From positions 1 to 31,544 of the forward strand of contig CAZXWI010000006.1 in the NCBI GenBank assembly GCA_964644555.1: 31,544 nucleotides of DNA. Reading direction: 5' to 3'. The notes beneath the pieces were generated by a model. It was not told the origin of the DNA. It saw only the letters and a program-made list of their open reading frames with translations, and made no database searches. Below, piece after piece: positions 15,963-22,784 of the stretch (position 1 is its first letter; the number at the start of each line of letters is the position of its first letter). The stretch is from RUG14186 sp964644555 (GTDB taxonomy: Bacteria; Bacillota; Clostridia; Eubacteriales; Anaerofustaceae). Both the position numbers and the translations under genes were made by a program.

Positions 15963-16097
15963 ATGAAAAGAACATTTCAGCCAAATAACCATAAGAGAAA
16001 GAAAAATCATGGTTTCAGAGCAAGAATGGCAACTGTTGGCGGTCGTAATGTTTTAGCTCGCAGAAGAAGAAAACAGAGAGCAGCATTATCAGCATAG
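15963..16097 (+). CDS. rpmH: 50S ribosomal protein L34
   Basis: 44 residues, the normal length. It opens MKRTFQPN and has the family pattern HKRKKNHGFRARMAT, GRNVLARRRRKQRA, ending LSA. L34 binds 23S rRNA in the large subunit. An AGAGGTGAG site precedes the ATG and a perfect promoter drives it. First gene of the conserved rpmH-rnpA-yidD-yidC-khpB series. A hairpin between rpmH and rnpA probably terminates most transcripts, giving more L34 than RnpA. Confidence 0.97.
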   Translation: MKRTFQPNNHKRKKNHGFRARMATVGGRNVLARRRRKQRAALSA

Positions 16098-16144
16098 TTG
16101 CATAGTATTTGCAGATTACATATCAAAACGGTATCTGCGTTGAT

Positions 16145-16171
16145 AAGGGATTTGCGAAAATCCCTTTTTTA
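16145..16171 (+). terminator. Partial terminator between rpmH and rnpA
   Basis: AAGGGATTT (16145-16153) pairs with AAATCCCTT (16158-16166) around a GCGA loop, followed by T. As rnpA has no clear promoter of its own, this likely attenuates and does not fully stop transcription. A second imperfect dyad, GCAGAT/ATCTGC (16111-16138), lies just upstream. Confidence 0.75.
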
Positions 16172-16208
16172 CTGATTTTATCAACTTTGACAAGCGAAGG
16201 AATGCATT

Positions 16209-16559
16209 ATGCAGTCAATTAAGAAAAACAGCCGCTTCAGAGAGATCTATGCCAAAGGCGAATCAAAGGCAAATAAGACGCTCGTTTTATATAAGTATCC
16301 GAACGATTTGCCTTACAGTCGCTTGGGCGTTACGGTTTCGGGCAAAGTCGGTAAAGCTCATGTGCGCAACAAAATAAAAAGGCGCATAAAAGAAATAATC
16401 AGATTAAGCGAAGAAAGAATATACTCGGGTTACGACCTTATATTCGTATCCAGAATAAAAGCGGCGGAGTGCGACTACGCCCTTTTGAATTCTTCCGTAG
16501 AACATTTATTAAGCCTCAGCGGATTGTATGTATGTGAGGAGAAATCTTTTGATGAGTAA
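16209..16559 (+). CDS. rnpA: Ribonuclease P protein component
   Basis: 116 residues, typical. RnpA binds the RNase P RNA and helps cleave tRNA 5' leaders. The N-terminal KKNSRFREIYAKG and the RNR motif region VGKAHVRNKIKRRIKEIIR (47-65) identify it. A GCGAAGGAA site lies upstream. The last eight bases overlap the start of yidD. Position after rpmH is conserved across bacteria. Confidence 0.96.
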   Translation: MQSIKKNSRFREIYAKGESKANKTLVLYKYPNDLPYSRLGVTVSGKVGKAHVRNKIKRRIKEIIRLSEERIYSGYDLIFVSRIKAAECDYALLNSSVEHLLSLSGLYVCEEKSFDE

Positions 16560-16761
16560 AGTGTGCATGATATTGATTCGATTTTACCAAAAATGGATAT
16601 CTCCGTTAATGGGAGCGCATTGCCGTTTTACTCCTACATGCTCGCAATACAGTTATCAAGCATTTGAAAAATATGGTTTTTTTAAGGGGCTTATTCTTTC
16701 CGTAAAAAGAATACTCAGGTGTCATCCGTTTTCAGACGGCGGATATGATCCTTTGATATAA
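16552..16761 (+). CDS. yidD: Membrane protein insertion efficiency factor YidD
   Basis: 69 residues from the ATG at 16552, preceded by GAGGAG (16536-16541). This is preferred over the upstream ATG at 16528, which lacks a site. Signature segments are FYQKWISPLMGAHCRFTPTCSQYS and the C-terminal RILRCHPFSDGGYDP. YidD is a small inner-face membrane-associated protein that assists YidC. It overlaps rnpA by eight bases and is followed by yidC, the usual order. Confidence 0.95.
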   Translation: MSKVCMILIRFYQKWISPLMGAHCRFTPTCSQYSYQAFEKYGFFKGLILSVKRILRCHPFSDGGYDPLI

Positions 16762-16796
16762 AACAAATAAAATGACCACGGAGGTTTAGTTCTTAT

Positions 16797-17531
16797 ATGA
16801 AATTCTTATACGAACTTTTCGGTATGCTGTTGAAATATTTATATGAGTTATGCAACAGCTACGGTTGGGCGATTGTTTTGTTTGCCGTTGCAGCAAAAAT
16901 CATAATATTGCCGCTCAATGTAAAACAATACCGTTCTACACAGCTTATGCAGCTTTTACAGCCTGCGCAGGAAATAATTCAGAAAAAATATGCAAAGAAT
17001 CCAACAAAACAGAACGAGGAATTGCAAAAACTTTATCAAAAATACAAATACAATCCTCTCAGCGGATGTCTTCCTTTGTTGATACAGTTTCCGATAATCA
17101 TCGGATTATGGGGAGCGCTTCGTGAACCGACATTATACGTGTTCAGTGAAGAAGAATTTGCCCTTGTTTCAAAGAGCTTCCTTTGGATAAAAGACATGAT
17201 GTTATCACCGGTAGAACTTTTCAAAACCGTGAGATTCGCACCTGAATTTTGGCTTTCGCTCATAGTACCTATTTTGTCGATTGCTCTTACAATAATTCAG
17301 CAAAGAGAAACAACCAAGAAAAACTCAGCCGCTCAGAATGACCAGATGAAACTTATGACTAATCTTATGACGGTATTTATTGCATATATCGGTTTCACAT
17401 TTAACCAGGGAATAGCATTGTATTGGGCATTGCAAACAGGTTTGGGACTTTTACAAAACTGGATAATGGACAAGTTCTTCCCGCTTAATGTAGAACCTCC
17501 CAAAATCGTTAAAAAAGGCGCTGTCAGATAA
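16797..17531 (+). CDS. yidC: YidC/Oxa1-family membrane protein insertase
   Basis: 244 residues. It inserts proteins into the membrane alone or with Sec. Hydrophobic segments lie at about 22-40, 88-108, 150-168 and 188-222, with the cytoplasmic hairpin between the first two (QLLQPAQEIIQKKY). NPLSGCLPLLIQFPI and FNQGIALYWALQTGLGLLQN are characteristic. There is no lipobox signal peptide as in Bacillus SpoIIIJ; the protein starts directly before the first core helix. At the place of the conserved groove arginine in the first helix the sequence has Lys34 (AAKIIILPL), with Arg46 nearby. GGAGG lies 12 bases before the ATG. Part of the rpmH operon. Confidence 0.95.
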   Translation: MKFLYELFGMLLKYLYELCNSYGWAIVLFAVAAKIIILPLNVKQYRSTQLMQLLQPAQEIIQKKYAKNPTKQNEELQKLYQKYKYNPLSGCLPLLIQFPIIIGLWGALREPTLYVFSEEEFALVSKSFLWIKDMMLSPVELFKTVRFAPEFWLSLIVPILSIALTIIQQRETTKKNSAAQNDQMKLMTNLMTVFIAYIGFTFNQGIALYWALQTGLGLLQNWIMDKFFPLNVEPPKIVKKGAVR

Positions 17532-17559
17532 CTAAAGCGCAGTGCTTTGGAGGATATAT

Positions 17560-18180
17560 ATGAAAAGTGTTATAGCAAAAGGCAAAACCGTTGAAGAAGC
17601 TATTCAAAATGCATTGGAAGAGCTTGGAGCTTCTGCGGAAGAAGTAACAACCAAAGTTTTGGAAATACCCGATTCCGGAATTATGAGTATGTTCGGAAAC
17701 AGATTCGCAAAAGTAGAAGTTACTTTAAACGACGATGCCGTAGAAAATGCAAAGAAATTTTTAGGCGAATTGCTCGGCAATATGGGTATTGAAGCAGGAG
17801 TGGAAGCTCATTATGATGATGATATTCTCATGCTTGATATTGATTCTGACGAAACAGGCATTCTTATCGGCAGAAGAGGTCAGACTTTAGATGCCATACA
17901 ATATCTTACAAGCCTTGCAATCAACAAACATAAAGATGAGTATGTGAGAATAAGTCTTGATGTTGCCGACTACAGAGAAAAAAGAAAAAATGCTCTTCAG
18001 GATTTGGCAGACAGAATAGCTTTGAAAGTGGAAAAAACGAAAACAAAATTTGAACTCGAACCGATGAATCCTTATGAGAGAAGAATAATTCATTCGGCTC
18101 TTCAAAGTTATGAACATATCGAAACATATTCCGAGGGTGAAGAACCCAACAGACATATTGTGATCGATTACAAAAGATAA
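17560..18180 (+). CDS. khpB: RNA-binding protein KhpB (Jag/SpoIIIJ-associated)
   Basis: 206 residues from the ATG at 17560, which has TTGGAGG eight bases upstream; a GTG at 17542 would place that site inside the gene. Domains in order: Jag_N (about 1-52, MKSVIAKGKTVEEAIQNAL), a KH domain with GILIGRRGQ (GxxG loop, about 94-102), and R3H (NPYERRIIHSAL, about 168-179). KhpB works with KhpA as an RNA chaperone affecting cell shape and division, and in some species is a PrkC/StkP substrate; a kinase of that type is in this window. Last gene of the rpmH operon; mnmE and mnmG, the usual next genes, are absent. Confidence 0.94.
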   Translation: MKSVIAKGKTVEEAIQNALEELGASAEEVTTKVLEIPDSGIMSMFGNRFAKVEVTLNDDAVENAKKFLGELLGNMGIEAGVEAHYDDDILMLDIDSDETGILIGRRGQTLDAIQYLTSLAINKHKDEYVRISLDVADYREKRKNALQDLADRIALKVEKTKTKFELEPMNPYERRIIHSALQSYEHIETYSEGEEPNRHIVIDYKR

Positions 18181-18183
18181 CTG

Positions 18184-18220
18184 ATTAAACTACCGTACAT
18201 CGGTAGTTTAATTGCTTTTA
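18184..18220 (+). terminator. Hairpin after khpB
   Basis: A perfect 12-bp stem, ATTAAACTACCG (18184-18195) and CGGTAGTTTAAT (18201-18212), loop TACAT. The following T-run is short (TGCTTTT), so termination may be partial and some transcription could reach asnA. Confidence 0.65.
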
Positions 18221-18242
18221 CGAAATTATTTCGGAGGTGGAT

Positions 18243-19250
18243 ATGAAAACTTTTATACCCGATTCGTACAGTTCCGAGCTTAACCTGTATGAAACCCAAG
18301 CCGCTATCGATTTGATAAAGAAAACATTTCAGGACACATTAACATCAATATTAAGGTTAAAAAGAGTCAGCGCACCGCTGTTTGTTGACCCCGAAACAGG
18401 AATGAACGACAATTTAAGCGGAAGTGAGCGAGCAGTTCGTTTCGATATTCCTTATACGAAAAAGGACGCCGAAGTAGTGCAGTCGTTGGCAAAATGGAAA
18501 AGATACGCACTTTACCGTTACGGTTTCTACGCAGGCCGAGGTCTTTTTACCGATATGAACGCAATCCGAAGAGATGAATCTTTGGATAATCTTCATTCGA
18601 TATATGTGGATCAATGGGACTGGGAGAGAGTTATCAACAGGGAAGACAGGACTGTTGATTACCTTGAGAGTACCGTAACGCAAATCGTGAAATGCATATG
18701 CTTTACGGGTGAAGTGGTAAAAGCAAAGTATCCGAAAATAGCTCCGATTGAGTTAAATCCGAATGTCAGCTTTATAACGAGTCAGGCTCTTTTGGAAATG
18801 TATCCAGATAAGCCTTCGTCCGAAAGGGAGTATTTGTATACAAAAGAACATAAAACAGTATTTATCGAAAAGATCGGTGATAAACTAAGTGACGGCAAAG
18901 CACATGATAAGCGTTCTCCCGATTATGATGACTGGAGTCTTAATGGGGATTTGTTGTTCTATTTTCCTGTTTTGGATTGTGTAATGGAAATAAGCTCCAT
19001 GGGGATAAGGGTTGATTCGAAATCGCTTGATTATCAGTTGAGTTCATCGGGGTGCGATGACAGAAGAGAACTTATGTATCACAAAATGGTGCTTAACGAA
19101 GAACTTCCTTTGACTATCGGAGGCGGAATCGGCCAGTCCCGTTTGTGTATGCTGCTTATGGGCAAAGCCCACATAGGCGAAGTGCAGGCATCTGTGTGGG
19201 ACGAAGAAACGATAAAACTTTGCGAAGAAAAGAAAGTACAATTGCTTTAA
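18243..19250 (+). CDS. asnA: Aspartate--ammonia ligase
   Basis: 335 residues from the ATG at 18243 (GGAGGTG just upstream; the in-frame GTG at 18237 lies inside that site). AsnA makes asparagine from aspartate, ammonia and ATP and resembles class II aminoacyl-tRNA synthetase cores. Recognisable segments: DNLSGSERAVRFDIP, KWKRYALYRYGF, GLFTDMNAIRRDE, SVYVDQWDWE-type (here SIYVDQWDWE), MEISSMGIRV, and motif-3-like GGGIGQSRLCMLLMGKAHIGEVQASVW. Length matches the family (about 330). A single-gene unit ending in a strong hairpin; no asparagine riboswitch or T-box is visible in the short leader. Confidence 0.96.
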   Translation: MKTFIPDSYSSELNLYETQAAIDLIKKTFQDTLTSILRLKRVSAPLFVDPETGMNDNLSGSERAVRFDIPYTKKDAEVVQSLAKWKRYALYRYGFYAGRGLFTDMNAIRRDESLDNLHSIYVDQWDWERVINREDRTVDYLESTVTQIVKCICFTGEVVKAKYPKIAPIELNPNVSFITSQALLEMYPDKPSSEREYLYTKEHKTVFIEKIGDKLSDGKAHDKRSPDYDDWSLNGDLLFYFPVLDCVMEISSMGIRVDSKSLDYQLSSSGCDDRRELMYHKMVLNEELPLTIGGGIGQSRLCMLLMGKAHIGEVQASVWDEETIKLCEEKKVQLL

Positions 19251-19262
19251 TAAAATAAGTAT

Positions 19263-19302
19263 AAGAGCCGTATTTAAGGGAAAGTTAAATACGGCTCTTG
19301 TT
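19263..19302 (+). terminator. Terminator of asnA
   Basis: A perfect 15-bp stem, AAGAGCCGTATTTAA (19263-19277) with TTAAATACGGCTCTT (19285-19299), loop GGGAAAG. The tail is only weakly T-rich (GTTATTAT), but the stem itself is stable. Confidence 0.8.
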
Positions 19303-19508
19303 ATTATATGTATTTTCATAGCGGTAATCTATGATTAGCTATGAATTTATGCAGTGTATGATCAAAAATCAATTTGTGTTTTGAGAGCTGATAGTTAGGT
19401 TTTGTGCGAAGTGTTTTGTTAATAGCTGGATTTGTTTGTTAGCTACACCCTCGCATAAAGAAACGAAGATGAACTTGCAAAACATTAAACGCATGAAGGA
19501 GGTCTTAA
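19303..19508 (+). other. Structured non-coding leader of the Cys-rich gene
   Basis: About 206 bases without a gene. It contains an imperfect hairpin, CATAGC...GCTATG (19318-19344) enclosing TAATC-TAT-GATTA, and a second short one, TAGCT...AGCTA (19424-19443). I recognise no riboswitch class, and no good promoter is evident. It ends with the AAGGAGG ribosome site of the next gene (19496-19502). Confidence 0.4.
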
Positions 19509-19688
19509 ATGGACGAAAAGTTATTCGCTAAAGTTGCATCGAATTGTTCTGAGTTTTTCCCACGCATTGATGCATTTAAAAGCTGCCCTGAGGTTTCGGC
19601 AGTGCCGAGTTGTTTGAATTGCAGAAACTATGTCAATAAAAAATGCGTAAGGCAGATGTTTGATGTGGTGGCAGCAAGGTTGAACTGA
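19509..19688 (+). CDS. Small cysteine-rich protein, unknown function
   Basis: 59 residues. AAGGAGG six bases before the ATG is one of the best ribosome sites in the window, so the gene is very probably real and well translated. Five cysteines at 13, 26, 35, 38 and 46; C35-x2-C38-x7-C46 (SCLNCRNYVNKKC) suggests a metal site or disulfides. There is no signal peptide or transmembrane segment, so it is probably cytoplasmic. I recognise no named family. A 12-bp hairpin follows seven bases after the stop. Its same-strand neighbour downstream is the amidoligase-like gene, 278 bases away with its own candidate promoter. Confidence 0.7.
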   Translation: MDEKLFAKVASNCSEFFPRIDAFKSCPEVSAVPSCLNCRNYVNKKCVRQMFDVVAARLN

Positions 19689-19694
19689 TTTTAC

Positions 19695-19732
19695 TATGCA
19701 AATCGAATTTAAAATAAATATCGGTTTGCATA
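19695..19732 (+). other. Stable hairpin after the Cys-rich gene
   Basis: TATGCAAATCGA (19695-19706) pairs with TCGGTTTGCATA (19721-19732) over 12 positions with one G-U in RNA. The 14-base loop is A+T-rich. It begins seven bases after the stop but has no T-run, so it may be a 3' processing or protective structure, or a weak terminator. Confidence 0.5.
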
Positions 19733-19906
19733 ATACATAACTTAGCTTTTTATATTATTAAAGATTCCGTTTCGAGTTTTTTATGTGTTATAATAAATCT
19801 ATATCTACACTTAAATTTATAATTCCGAAGTTTTAACTTTATTCGATAATGTGCCTTTGATTTTTCGGCAGTGGCGTGTTGTCTTTATGTTGTTGAGTAT
19901 GTAATA

Positions 19907-19946
19907 TCGGTCAAATGACTTGACCGAGGTGTTGTTTTCGTATGAT
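19907..19946 (+). promoter_or_regulatory. Inverted repeat and candidate promoter before the amidoligase-like gene
   Basis: TCGGTCAA-n5-TTGACCGA (19907-19927) is a perfect 8-bp dyad. Its right arm supplies TTGACC, followed after 15 bases by TATGAT (19941-19946). A regulator bound to the dyad would cover the -35. The spacer is short and the leader would be under 20 nt, so the promoter is tentative. Confidence 0.4.
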
Positions 19947-19966
19947 TTTAAAAGTGAGGTGTATTA

Positions 19967-20650
19967 ATGAACCCCAAATTGAAATATTTTTTTGACACGA
20001 TAAATTATAAAAAGATATTATGTTTGCAAAATAAGCATAAAAAAGATTATTTTGATAAAGACGGCTGTGGGCTTGAAATAGAGTTCGGAGTTAATTATTC
20101 GCATTTTTCTCGTGTGTACATAAGAACGGGGCTTCAGAAACTTCGTGATTGCGTGGGTGATTGCGGAAAATTTGTTACGGATAACACAATAGGTTGTGAT
20201 ATGAATTTCGAAATCGTGTTAAACCCCATGTCAAAAGACGAATTGAAAAAGAAAATGTTTTGCATAAACGAAATTATCAATTATTATGAAAATTTCGAAT
20301 TCAACGAGCGCTGCGGAGTGCATGCTAATTTCAGAGCTGATGATAATTTAAAAGAAATGTTTTATAATGAATTGGTTTCGGGAGGGTATCGTTCGGAGAT
20401 GTATACGCATAACAAATATAAAGTGGATTTCTTCGAGATTGCCAAAAGGCCGAGCGGATATATTCTTTCGTATGAAGAATATGTAAAACATCAAAAAATG
20501 ATAAGCGCCAAATACACGGCGGTAAACTTTTTAAAGAAGAACCTTATTGAGTTCAGAGCCTTGAACCTTAATTGGGACAGCATAGAGTATACCATTGACT
20601 TGTTTGAAAATGTAAAGAAACGCTACGAGAGCGAAAATAAAGAAGAATAG
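19967..20650 (+). CDS. Amidoligase-like protein (COOH-NH2 ligase fold)
   Basis: 227 residues, preceded by GTGAGGTG. The order of motifs fits the amidoligase branch of the glutamine-synthetase-like fold: GLEIEF (E37, E39), FEIVLNP (E82, P87), CGVHANF (H119), KYTAVN (183-187) and IEFRALN (E195, R197). Such enzymes are thought to use ATP to join a carboxyl and an amine, in peptide modification or cell-wall chemistry; many lie in phage or accessory gene sets. Substrate unknown. It stands alone here except for the small Cys-rich gene upstream. The stop codon lies in the shared terminator with the convergent dipeptidase gene. Family assignment is by motif order only. Confidence 0.6.
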   Translation: MNPKLKYFFDTINYKKILCLQNKHKKDYFDKDGCGLEIEFGVNYSHFSRVYIRTGLQKLRDCVGDCGKFVTDNTIGCDMNFEIVLNPMSKDELKKKMFCINEIINYYENFEFNERCGVHANFRADDNLKEMFYNELVSGGYRSEMYTHNKYKVDFFEIAKRPSGYILSYEEYVKHQKMISAKYTAVNFLKKNLIEFRALNLNWDSIEYTIDLFENVKKRYESENKEE

Positions 20651-20674
20651 GCTGCGTTACGCAGCCTATTTATT
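20646..20674. terminator. Bidirectional terminator, amidoligase-like gene and dipeptidase
   Basis: AATAGGCTGCG (20646-20656), loop TTA, CGCAGCCTATT (20660-20670): an 11-bp GC-containing stem followed by TTATT. It includes the stop codon of the plus-strand gene and serves both convergent genes. Confidence 0.8.
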
Positions 20675-21656
20675 ATTTCATTGTGTCTTTGATTACACGA
20701 AGTGTGTTTTTGTATGCTATTTTTTCTATGGAATCATCGCTGTAGCCGTGTTTGGAGAGCCTATAAAAGAGATTCTGCATCATTGAGGCGTCCTTAATTT
20801 CGACGGTGGTTTCTATGCCGTCGAAGTCGCTGCCTATGGCTACGCAGTCGATACCTCCGCAATTTACGAAATGATCAATATGCTTTATCATATCATCAAT
20901 TAGCGCATGGGATTTATTCTCTCGTTCGTCCTTATCGGAAATAAGAAAATTCGCATAAAAATTAATACCGCTGACTCCGCCTTTGTCGGCAAGAATTTTT
21001 ATCATATCATCGGTGAGATTTCTTGGGTGGTTGACTATGCTTCTGCAATCGGAATGAGATGCAACGAAAGGCTTTTTCGTAAGCTTTGCCACATCGTAGA
21101 AACCTCCGTCCGACAGATGTGAAACATCGATTAGAATTCCCATATCGTTCATTACTTCTACAGCTTCTTTGCCGAAATCTTTAAGCGGTTGGCTCATAAT
21201 CTTCGGCTCGATTGAATTTGGGAAGCCGAAGCAATTTTCGAAATTCCATGTTAGGGATATTAGTCTAACTCCCAAATCATAAAAGCTTTTTAAGCGTTCA
21301 AAACTGGCATTTACACTTCTGCCGTCCTCAATGGTTAAAATTGCCGAGATTTTATTTTCTTTTTCGTTTTTTATTATGTCGTCATAATTTGCCGCAAATG
21401 CGATAATGTCGTTATGTTCTTTTAGGCTGTTGTAAAACCCTTTCGAAAGATAATCTATGTATTCATTGTCGGTAAGAAGAATCTCATTTCTTTTCATATA
21501 TTGCGAAGGGGGCATAAACATGGCGAAGAATTGAATTGCACATTCGCCCTTTTGAAGTTTTAGAAAATCGATCATTTTATCATTGGAATAAATGCTGTAA
21601 TCATCACTTTTCGCAAAGTTCATCAAAGTGTCGCAATGCATATCAATATATTTCAT
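20673..21656 (-). CDS. Membrane-dipeptidase-type metallopeptidase (M19)
   Basis: 327 residues. M19 enzymes are binuclear zinc dipeptidases of the amidohydrolase fold. Metal ligands are visible: MHCDT (H7, D9), TIEDG (E110), VSHLS and ASHSDCRS (two His), and GSDFDG near the C-terminus. HPRNLTDD is also typical. No signal peptide, so it is probably cytoplasmic, hydrolysing dipeptides including those with a D-residue. AGAGGTAA lies just before the ATG. Divergent from the HAD phosphatase gene; it has an extended -10 promoter at 21694-21702. Confidence 0.92.
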   Translation of the reverse strand: MKYIDMHCDTLMNFAKSDDYSIYSNDKMIDFLKLQKGECAIQFFAMFMPPSQYMKRNEILLTDNEYIDYLSKGFYNSLKEHNDIIAFAANYDDIIKNEKENKISAILTIEDGRSVNASFERLKSFYDLGVRLISLTWNFENCFGFPNSIEPKIMSQPLKDFGKEAVEVMNDMGILIDVSHLSDGGFYDVAKLTKKPFVASHSDCRSIVNHPRNLTDDMIKILADKGGVSGINFYANFLISDKDERENKSHALIDDMIKHIDHFVNCGGIDCVAIGSDFDGIETTVEIKDASMMQNLFYRLSKHGYSDDSIEKIAYKNTLRVIKDTMK

Positions 21657-21693
21657 AAATTACCTCTTTTGGTGCAAATAAATTGTTTAGAGT

Positions 21694-21702
21694 ATTATAA
21701 CA
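21694..21702 (-). promoter_or_regulatory. Extended -10 promoter of the dipeptidase gene
   Basis: On the minus strand TGTTATAAT, a TGnTATAAT element. The -35 match is weak (TTTTGA at 21717-21722). Confidence 0.4.
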
Positions 21703-21818
21703 TAAGAAGATTTATATCAAAAACGATTACTTAAATTATGATATGTAAAATCTATGAGAAATATAATGTTTTGTGTATCGTAAGTGAAGATTTTATTCTA
21801 TAATAATCAAAAGAGATA

Positions 21819-21846
21819 TTGACATTTTTATGAGAGTGTTTAATAT
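21819..21846 (+). promoter_or_regulatory. Promoter of the HAD phosphatase gene
   Basis: Perfect TTGACA (21819-21824), 16 bases, TAATAT (21841-21846, 4 of 6). The ATG follows 30 bases later. Confidence 0.5.
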
Positions 21847-21876
21847 ATTTCGATAATATAAATCAGGTAGGTTAGT

Positions 21877-22656
21877 ATGGATTCACTCAGAGAGAAAAAA
21901 GGTTTCATATGCGATATGGACGGAGTTATATATCATGGCAACGAGCTCATTGACGGTGTTAAAGAATTTGTGGAATGGCTGTATAAAGAGAATAAGAATT
22001 TTTTGTTTTTGACCAATTCCAGTCAGCGAACTCCCATGGAATTAAGACAAAAACTCTTCAGAATGGGACTTGATGTTGACGAAAGCCATTTTTACACGAG
22101 TGCCATGGCTACGGCTAGGTTCATATCAAGCCAGTCTCCGAATTGCAGTGCATATGTATTGGGGGCTCATGGTTTGCAAAACGCTCTTTACGAAGCAGGC
22201 ATAACCATAAACGACATCGATCCAGAATATGTTATCGTGGGAGAAACGGATTCATATAATTTCGACAAAATAAAAAAGGCAATGCGCCTTGTAAATAAGG
22301 GAGCTAAACTCATAGGCACGAATTATGATTTGACAGGCCCCGATGAAACAGGCATAGTCCCTGCATGCCGCTGTTTGGTTGCTCCTATTGAGCTTGCCAC
22401 GGGCAAACAGGCATATTATGTGGGTAAACCGAATCCTTTGATGATGAGAACCGGACTTCATAAGTTGGGAGTTCATTCTGCCGATGCGGTTATGATAGGT
22501 GATAGAATGGATACTGATATAGTTGCCGGAATAGAAACCGGCCTTGATACGGTATTGGTGCTTTCGGGTGTTACGAGCAGAGAAGAAATAAATAACTTCC
22601 CGTACAGACCGAGGCTTGTCATTGATTCCGTTGGGGATATAGCAGTAAAGAAATAA
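21877..22656 (+). CDS. HAD-superfamily phosphatase, subfamily IIA (NagD/4-nitrophenylphosphatase-like)
   Basis: 259 residues. Motif I is CDMDGVIYHG with nucleophile D13 and acid D15; motif II is FLTNSSQRT; motif III/IV region has GKPNPLMM and MIGDRMDTDIVAG. The cap (about residues 80-180) is of the C2 type of NagD-like enzymes. These dephosphorylate small sugar or nucleotide phosphates in the cytoplasm, often as metabolite clean-up; the substrate here is unknown. An AGGTAGG ribosome site precedes the ATG. Single-gene unit with its own terminator. Confidence 0.93.
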   Translation: MDSLREKKGFICDMDGVIYHGNELIDGVKEFVEWLYKENKNFLFLTNSSQRTPMELRQKLFRMGLDVDESHFYTSAMATARFISSQSPNCSAYVLGAHGLQNALYEAGITINDIDPEYVIVGETDSYNFDKIKKAMRLVNKGAKLIGTNYDLTGPDETGIVPACRCLVAPIELATGKQAYYVGKPNPLMMRTGLHKLGVHSADAVMIGDRMDTDIVAGIETGLDTVLVLSGVTSREEINNFPYRPRLVIDSVGDIAVKK

Positions 22657-22663
22657 ATTATTC

Positions 22664-22696
22664 GTCGGATATGAAATTCATATCCGACATTTTTAT
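22664..22696 (+). terminator. Terminator of the HAD phosphatase gene
   Basis: GTCGGATATGAA (22664-22675) and TTCATATCCGAC (22677-22688) form a palindrome with a short effective loop, followed by ATTTTTAT. Confidence 0.85.
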
Positions 22697-22747
22697 ATGT
22701 ATGTTAATTGAAATATAATTATCAATTGTAAAAAAGTTCGATTTATG

Positions 22748-22756
22748 TGATATAAT
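22748..22756 (+). promoter_or_regulatory. Extended -10 promoter of the rsmB-rsgA operon
   Basis: TGATATAAT matches TGnTATAAT, 28 bases before the rsmB ATG. No convincing -35 at the normal distance. Confidence 0.5.
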
Positions 22757-22784
22757 AAAATGATAAAATATGAATTGGTGAATT

